From: Mucor racemosus
Lineage: Eukaryota > Mucoromycota > Mucoromycetes > Mucorales > Mucoraceae
NCBI GenBank assembly: GCA_027405735.1
Contig: JAPEHQ010000008.1
Coordinates: 620,001 to 684,000, forward strand
Length of the DNA: 64,000 nt
Direction: 5' to 3'
Shown: positions 58,660-64,000 of the stretch, piece by piece
Numbering within the stretch: position 1 is the stretch's first letter
Layout: the number at the start of each line of letters is the position of its first letter
Position numbers and translations under genes: made by a program
The notes under the pieces: generated by a model
Told to the model about the DNA's origin: nothing
Databases searched by the model: none
Seen by the model: only the letters and a program-made list of their open reading frames with translations

Positions 58660-60000
58660 GCAACAAGGTTGAGATATTAAATTTTTGTATTCGTAAGGAG
58701 ATACAACTAAACGCTACTCAGCATTTTTTGTTTCAGCAAAAAATATTGATTTTTCATCGAGATAATCAAAATAATAGTTTTTATCACGGCTTGAAACCTA
58801 TCATAACGGGCTTCCAAAATTTATTCTAAAAAATGGACGAAAAATGGACGAAAAATGATTCAAAAAATAAAATTGTTTAAATGCTCATGAACTGCAAAAT
58901 AAGTAGACCTAGCGTATTAAATGGTATTTGTACAGTTTTAAATTCTGCATCCATTGATATAAAATTTAAAAAATTGTTTCATATAAAATTTTGCGCAAAA
59001 TGCAATTGAAATTTTGGAGGTTTTTTGAAGATACAGAACATTTTTTATAAGCATATTTAAAATATAATAAGCGGCAATGATGCGCAAAAAAATTATCTAT
59101 CGATCGAGTTATTGCAAAATCTTGTAGCTGCATTACTCGTAGAGGAAACAACATTTTTGTCCAAATTTATTTCAGTTTCAGAATTTGGGATGAGGGTATA
59201 CAAGGGGAAAATGGACGCCAGAAATGAAGGTACCTTTTTGTACACATTTTTGAGGATATCTCCACGAAAAATCAATATTTTGAAAAAAGCTAAATTGGAT
59301 CCGAGAGAGCTCAACGAGCTTGATGACATGAGTAAAAAAAAACTGTTACTCAATTTAGCGGATATTTTGAAAACTACTGCAAAAACATCGAAAAAAATAT
59401 AAAAAAAAAAAGTGCTCAGAATTTTTTTATATTAACATATATTATAGAGCACTTCAAAACAAGTAAGTTTCATTATTAAAACGTGCTAGTATAGCTTAAT
59501 GATTTTTAGAGATATGAAGCCTCAAAATTTTCAACCCATTAGCAGTGAAATACGCGTAAAAATCTGAAACCTTAGCACTGAAAAATTAATACCAACTGCA
59601 AAAAATAGGATATTTCCGAATACTTATTTTTGGATTAAAGCTGAACATCTCAGGTACATTGGCATATATTTTTATCTTGGTGTTGTTTAGTGAAACAAAA
59701 AGTATAGCAGCGATGAAAAGTGAGACCCAGTTTTCAAGGAAAAAGCAGTGGATTTTACGCGTTTTTGAGCCTTTCATGAGACATAACATGAATTCAGGAA
59801 TAGGTAGCTTAATGCGACTAATTCATGTCTATTTTGTGGTCTCTGAGGTATATCCTAAAAAATGTTTATTATGAGGTTAGTTATAGAAAAAAGCACACTC
59901 CAATTTTGAAGATTGAAACTATGAAATTTTTTTCTTTTGAAAATCCAAATTTAATATTAAAATTCATTTTAACTTATTGAGTGTAGTTTCTTTATGAATT
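58660..60000 (+). repeat. family-C repeat, copy C4
   Basis: Same order as the right arm C3: the CAGCATTTTTTGTTTC segment, GCAAAAAAATTATCTATCGATCGA (59,082-59,105), a 96-codon frame (59112-59402) with SVSEFGMRVYKGKM, RISPRKINIL and LDPRELNELDDM, then a spacer, then a 71-codon frame (59659-59874) containing FEPFM. It is clearly older than the C2/C3 pair: about one base in ten differs, yet the 96-codon frame is still open. It ends close to the chromovirus LTR that starts at 60022. Confidence 0.8.
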
Positions 60001-60021
60001 ACAGCAAGTCAAAATAGGTTG

Positions 60022-60557
60022 TGAAGGACAGAACGAACAAAATAAATTGTGATTTTTTTTTATTGCTTAATTGGTGCAGTAAAATATGGGTGTAAAAAGC
60101 GATAAAGAATACTGTTAAAATCCTTCTTTATTAAAATATGGATAATGTGCAATAAAATGGTTATTCTACGTCTCTATTTATATTATTTGGTGATTATTTA
60201 CTATCTTGCAATTGCATTGCAATTGTCAACGATTCCATTAATTTTGAGTATAAATGTTGGGTTGTTTGGTTATTGATTTGGTGGATCAAGAACGGTGTTT
60301 TAAATATAGTTTGTCAATCATGCTTTCAGAACAGCCCTTACTTGTTCTACTTGATAAGCATGTACTTTTTGTATCTTTTATTTAGGATATCCCACATTAC
60401 TTTAGTATTTTAGCATCTCTTATTTGAGTATTATACCCTTGCTATCTTTATGCAATTGTCTATTTACTATATAGTCTTATCTTTGATAGCATGGTTTCAA
60501 ATGAGATGACATTTAATTTAGGTATTTTATGATGGGAATCTAGCTTAGTTCACTTCA
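60022..60557 (-). repeat. 3' LTR of chromovirus (536 bp)
   Basis: Read on the minus strand this begins TGAAGTGAACTAAG and ends CTGTCCTTCA, so the termini TGAAG/CTTCA are inverted repeats. Inside are TATAAATAGAG (about 60,173-60,184) and TTTTAATAAAGAAGG (about 60,122-60,136), as promoter and polyadenylation signals of an LTR. The partner 5' LTR would lie outside the window, so the boundaries rest on terminal symmetry and the adjacent polypurine tract only. Confidence 0.6.
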
Positions 60558-60568
60558 TGCCTCCCCGC
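60558..60568 (-). other. polypurine tract
   Basis: GCGGGGAGGCA on the minus strand, directly before the LTR start TGAAG. It fits the plus-strand priming site of a Ty3/gypsy element. Confidence 0.6.
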
Positions 60569-60741
60569 TAAACGCAAACAAGTTTTGCGTTGACCCAGTA
60601 TGCAGCAAATTTAGAAAAACTAGAATCCGAAATGGAATCTTTAGTTAGAGAAAAACTTTGTTTTTCTTGTTGTTGTTTTTGATAAATTTATTATATGTTG
60701 TGCTTGAATACCTCTTCCATTGATGTTAGATTTGGTAGAGG

Positions 60742-60743
<2 letters not shown>

Positions 60744-60776
<33 letters not shown>

Positions 60777-60835
60777 GAGATCATAGATCTATTGATTAGA
60801 GCACAAAGGAACATATATATATATATATATATATA
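60744..60835. repeat. poly-T (31 nt) and (AT)n microsatellite in element 3' UTR
   Basis: A run of 31 T (60744-60774) and an AT dinucleotide run (60813-60835) lie between the pol stop codon and the LTR. On the element's sense strand the run is poly-A. Confidence 0.9.
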
Positions 60836-60928
60836 GGATAAGAGATTCAATGATTTATTGGATCAAAGTTTTGTTTATTAAGAGTTATTATGTTGGATTT
60901 GGTAGTAGAGATCATTTTTAGTAGAATA

Positions 60929-63900
60929 TTATTTGGATTTTGAAATTTTTGCACGTTGTCGACGACGAAAAATTTGTGTTTGAGGCGATTTAGATTTGCG
61001 TTTGGTAGATGTATTTATGGTTTCAGTATCTTTGGTTGAAGTATCATTGATTTCTTTTCTAAATGCTTCTCGTTGTCGAAGTTCTTTTACTTTTTTCCAA
61101 TAGTTTGCAATAGGTGTAGGTGTAGAGAAGAGATCAGGTGTGAGCCAGTCATTTTCTCTTTCACCATAACCACACCATTTAGTCAGATATTCAGTGGTAC
61201 CATCAGGTAATTCACGATGATCACGGATTTCTTCGACTTCGTATACTTTTTCTTCAAGAGCTGTTTCATCTAAAGATACAACTTTTAACTCTGAAGGTGT
61301 ATATTCACGATGGAGTAGTTCATTTGCATCATCTTTTAGTACATAGGTTCCTGCTCGAGTACGTCTTACTACAATATATGGTCCTGAATAGAGTGGAGCT
61401 AATTTATTTGATCGACCTTCTGCAAAACGTATCATCACAGGTGTACCAGCTGGAATGTTTTCTATTATGTAATGTTTTTGATTGAATTTTTTGCGATATA
61501 ATTTAGCTAATTCATTTGTTCTTTGTTGGATAGCAGGAAAGACAATATCATTCATAGTTTCAGCGCGTTTTTGCAATTCTTCAAGTGTCAAAGCTTTCCT
61601 GTTGTTTCTATTTATTTTTTTAGGGTCCAAATTTACTTGTCTAGCAAACATCAAGCTAAAAGGAGTACTTGCTGTACGGTCTCGGACTTTCATATTGATT
61701 GCTAGTTGAACAATAGGCAAACGATTATCCCAGTTTTTGGTATCGTTTCCACACATTTTTCTCAACGTTCCGGAAACAGTTTTCACAGCGTTTTCACTGT
61801 GGCCATTTCCTTGTGCGTAATAAGGAGTGCTTTGGATCATTCCAATGTTCAATTTTTTGTAAATATATTCAGATAAATTTGATTTAAATTCTTTTCCATT
61901 ATCAGATAAAGTAACATTTACTGCCAAGCCGTAATCCCCGTACACTGAATTCAACAGATTAGCGATGGTATCACTTTGTTTATTGGGTGCAGGGCGAGCA
62001 ATAATGTATTTTGTACAAATGTCAACAACCACAAGGATATAACAATTCCCTTTTTCAGTTACAGGTAAAGGCCCAATCATATCCATGCTGATAAAATCAA
62101 ATGGTTCGTATGATACAACACTTCTTGCAGGATTAAACCCTTTTTTTGCAATGTTATGTAATTGACACTCCTTACAGGACATCAAAATTTCTTTGGCATC
62201 ATTATAGATGGTATTCCAATGAAGACCATGATAAGTGTGGATATGTTTTACAACAGCTGCAATACCAAAATGACCAATTTTATGGGCATCATGGATTATC
62301 TTTTTACGATCATTTTTAGGAGGGCAGACATAATCAGTTGTGGTTTCTTTGAATTTCTTACTACCGATTTTGACTGCAAGTACATTTAGGTCATGATCTT
62401 TGGAATAAATCTTTTTTTGTTTTACAATTAGATTTTCTTTTGCTCTTCTCAAGAGGATTATTTTTTCTAATTTCTTGATTTGTTGAGCGTATTCATCAGC
62501 AAGCTCTTCATCTTCGGTTATGGCAGGGTACAATCTCGATAAGCGATCAGCAAGAATATTTTCCATGCCTTTTATATGAGCTACTGAGAAATTGTATTCA
62601 CCCAATATTTCCAAATAACCTTGGAGGGTACTATTTAATGTAGATGATGTGAACAGATAGGTAAGGGCTAAATGATCACAGAGTACAGTTATATTGTTAT
62701 GACCCCATAAAAGAGGTTTATATTTTTGGAAGCCAAATACTATGGCAGCAGTTTCTCTTCGATTTGTAGACCAATTTCTTTCGGCACTATTCAAAGATCT
62801 GCTTACAAATGCAACATGTTTAATACGACCAAATTCATCCTTTTGAAATAGACATGCAGATATTCCTAGTATACTAGCATCAGTTTGCATATAATATGGT
62901 TGTGATGGATCAGGCGCATAAAGGATTTGGTTAGACATGAGTATTTGTTTAATTCTTTGTAGTCTATCAGTGTGCAATTGGGTCCATTTTCCCGTGATAT
63001 TTTTCTCATTTCGTAGACTATCAATAGGAGCGGATATCTTAGATAGCATTGGACAATAGCTTCTTAAATGGCTTATAATACCCATAAGGCTACGTACTTG
63101 CTTTGTTGTTTTTGGTATTTCCCAAGAATCGATATTTGACAATCGTTTCGTATCAATCTTGGTTACATTTTTGCTAATAATGAAGCCCAACAAATATACA
63201 CTTGTTTGGAAGAACGAACATTTATCAATGTTGATTCTCAAGTTTACTTTGGTTAAACGATTTATTACCAGTTTGAGCATCAACGAACTTGAAGTTGAGT
63301 CTATTCCCCAAACTACGATATCGTCCAAATAATGAGAAATTCCAGCTTGAAATTCATCATCAATCCGACGAATATCTTTGTTTTGTTGGATATACAAATT
63401 CTTTAATTCAGTTTTAAATTCTTGTTCAATACCATCAAACAAAACACTCATTGTATAAACAAACTGGCTTACAAGGAATTTTAATCCGAATGGGGCACGA
63501 CACCATTGGTAAGTCAGGTTGTTATAGCTAAAAATGAGACAACGTCTTGATTCAGGTGATACAGGGTACGCAAAGTATGCCTGTTTTAGATCCAGAACAC
63601 TTATTACATTAGCATGACCAGCTACTTTACTAAAGATTTCATCAATTTTTGGTACAGCATAGTTTTCATGACAATCTTTATCAGAAATAGCAGCATTAAT
63701 CCTTCTTAAATCACAACAGATTCGAAGTTTAGTTGTTTTTCCTGTTAGTGGATCACGTTTTGGAACAGCTAATAAAGGTGAATGGAAGGTGGGATCAGGT
63801 TTTGTGCGTTCAACAATGCCATCTTTTAACCACTGTTCAAGCTGTATTTTTATTTCTGCATCTGCATTCACAGCAAGCGGATATTGACGAACGAAACAAT

Positions 63901-64000
63901 CACTAGGGTCTGATATTTTGATTTTTACGACTGATTCTGGCATGGTACATGCTGCATCACTAGGAATTGCCATGTTTCTATCCAAAGCTGGTTGAATATG
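60929..64000 (-). CDS. Ty3/gypsy chromovirus pol: RT, RNase H, integrase, chromodomain (5' end outside window)
   Basis: An open frame of 1,018 codons from 63985, continuing open to the window edge, so the N-terminus (probably protease and gag) is missing. Counting from 63985: reverse transcriptase with VPKRD, CCDLRRINAA and the catalytic HYLDDIVVW (~220); RNase H with QTDASILGISACL and RRETAAIVFGF; the integrase zinc finger HKIGHFG...CKEC (~560-600); integrase core with D-D-E in SMDMIG, LSDNGKEF and NGHSENAV (~632, 693, 729); and a C-terminal chromodomain, EVEEIRDHREL...LTKWCGYGERENDW (~915-965). A chromodomain targets integration to marked chromatin. No stop or frameshift interrupts it, so the copy may be recent and active. 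Confidence 0.95.
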   Translation of the reverse strand, partial: HIQPALDRNMAIPSDAACTMPESVVKIKISDPSDCFVRQYPLAVNADAEIKIQLEQWLKDGIVERTKPDPTFHSPLLAVPKRDPLTGKTTKLRICCDLRRINAAISDKDCHENYAVPKIDEIFSKVAGHANVISVLDLKQAYFAYPVSPESRRCLIFSYNNLTYQWCRAPFGLKFLVSQFVYTMSVLFDGIEQEFKTELKNLYIQQNKDIRRIDDEFQAGISHYLDDIVVWGIDSTSSSLMLKLVINRLTKVNLRINIDKCSFFQTSVYLLGFIISKNVTKIDTKRLSNIDSWEIPKTTKQVRSLMGIISHLRSYCPMLSKISAPIDSLRNEKNITGKWTQLHTDRLQRIKQILMSNQILYAPDPSQPYYMQTDASILGISACLFQKDEFGRIKHVAFVSRSLNSAERNWSTNRRETAAIVFGFQKYKPLLWGHNNITVLCDHLALTYLFTSSTLNSTLQGYLEILGEYNFSVAHIKGMENILADRLSRLYPAITEDEELADEYAQQIKKLEKIILLRRAKENLIVKQKKIYSKDHDLNVLAVKIGSKKFKETTTDYVCPPKNDRKKIIHDAHKIGHFGIAAVVKHIHTYHGLHWNTIYNDAKEILMSCKECQLHNIAKKGFNPARSVVSYEPFDFISMDMIGPLPVTEKGNCYILVVVDICTKYIIARPAPNKQSDTIANLLNSVYGDYGLAVNVTLSDNGKEFKSNLSEYIYKKLNIGMIQSTPYYAQGNGHSENAVKTVSGTLRKMCGNDTKNWDNRLPIVQLAINMKVRDRTASTPFSLMFARQVNLDPKKINRNNRKALTLEELQKRAETMNDIVFPAIQQRTNELAKLYRKKFNQKHYIIENIPAGTPVMIRFAEGRSNKLAPLYSGPYIVVRRTRAGTYVLKDDANELLHREYTPSELKVVSLDETALEEKVYEVEEIRDHRELPDGTTEYLTKWCGYGERENDWLTPDLFSTPTPIANYWKKVKELRQREAFRKEINDTSTKDTETINTSTKRKSKSPQTQIFRRRQRAKISKSK

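Overview
This is an AT-rich eukaryotic window with the look of a Mucoromycota (Mucorales-type) fungus. The genes have many short introns of about 50-140 nt with GT-AG (two GC-AG) borders. The products are typical fungal housekeeping proteins: Prp16, the mitochondrial processing peptidase alpha subunit, Emg1, Ramp4/SERP1, ribosomal protein uL1, the PP2A catalytic subunit, a Snf2/Sth1 remodeller and a Urn1-like WW-FF protein. Intergenic DNA holds Ty3/gypsy chromovirus-type elements and several repeat families. I cannot name the species.

Layout: 1-6.3 kb is gene-free apart from a solo-LTR-like fragment. 6.3-12.8 kb has a Ran1/Ksp1-like protein kinase (+) and Prp16 (-). 13.1-16.3 kb is a transposon graveyard. 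It holds a degenerate C-terminus with a TnpB/Fanzor-type zinc ribbon, copy C1 of a recurrent repeat (here called family C), and a ~790-bp insertion carrying a 4-unit minisatellite. 16.7-23.5 kb is gene-dense: MPP-alpha (-) and EMG1 (+) diverge from one intergenic region, and two paralogous Nudix genes face each other tail to tail. 25.9-33.0 kb is a nested mobile-element block: two 1.52-kb family-C copies as inverted arms around a gag-protease-only LTR element, which itself sits inside an older LTR next to a 116-bp hairpin element.

33.7-41.0 kb has a short-chain dehydrogenase, a four-exon Ramp4/SERP1 gene, a 69-aa WWE-like protein and an Mgm1/OPA1-like protein with a ruined GTPase site. 43.0-54.3 kb is the second gene-dense island: uL1, a small mitochondrial protein, PP2A catalytic subunit, the Snf2/Sth1 ATPase, a 100-aa unknown and the WW-FF protein. 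56.9 kb has a second WWE-like mini-protein. From 58.7 kb on there is another family-C copy, then a chromovirus 3' LTR, polypurine tract and a 1,023-codon pol reading frame that runs off the window end.

The genes do not form one pathway. The most unusual points are: (1) the Mgm1-like pseudo-GTPase; (2) the Nudix pair, in which each member has lost a different part of the Nudix box while sharing two intron positions; (3) family C, present five times with a conserved ~99-aa reading frame and lying next to a TnpB/Fanzor-like zinc ribbon in one copy; (4) the 1.52-kb inverted arms, whose edges argue for copying or gene conversion; and (5) two stand-alone WWE-like mini-proteins. Exon borders were set by eye from splice signals and reading frame; no search or alignment software was used.
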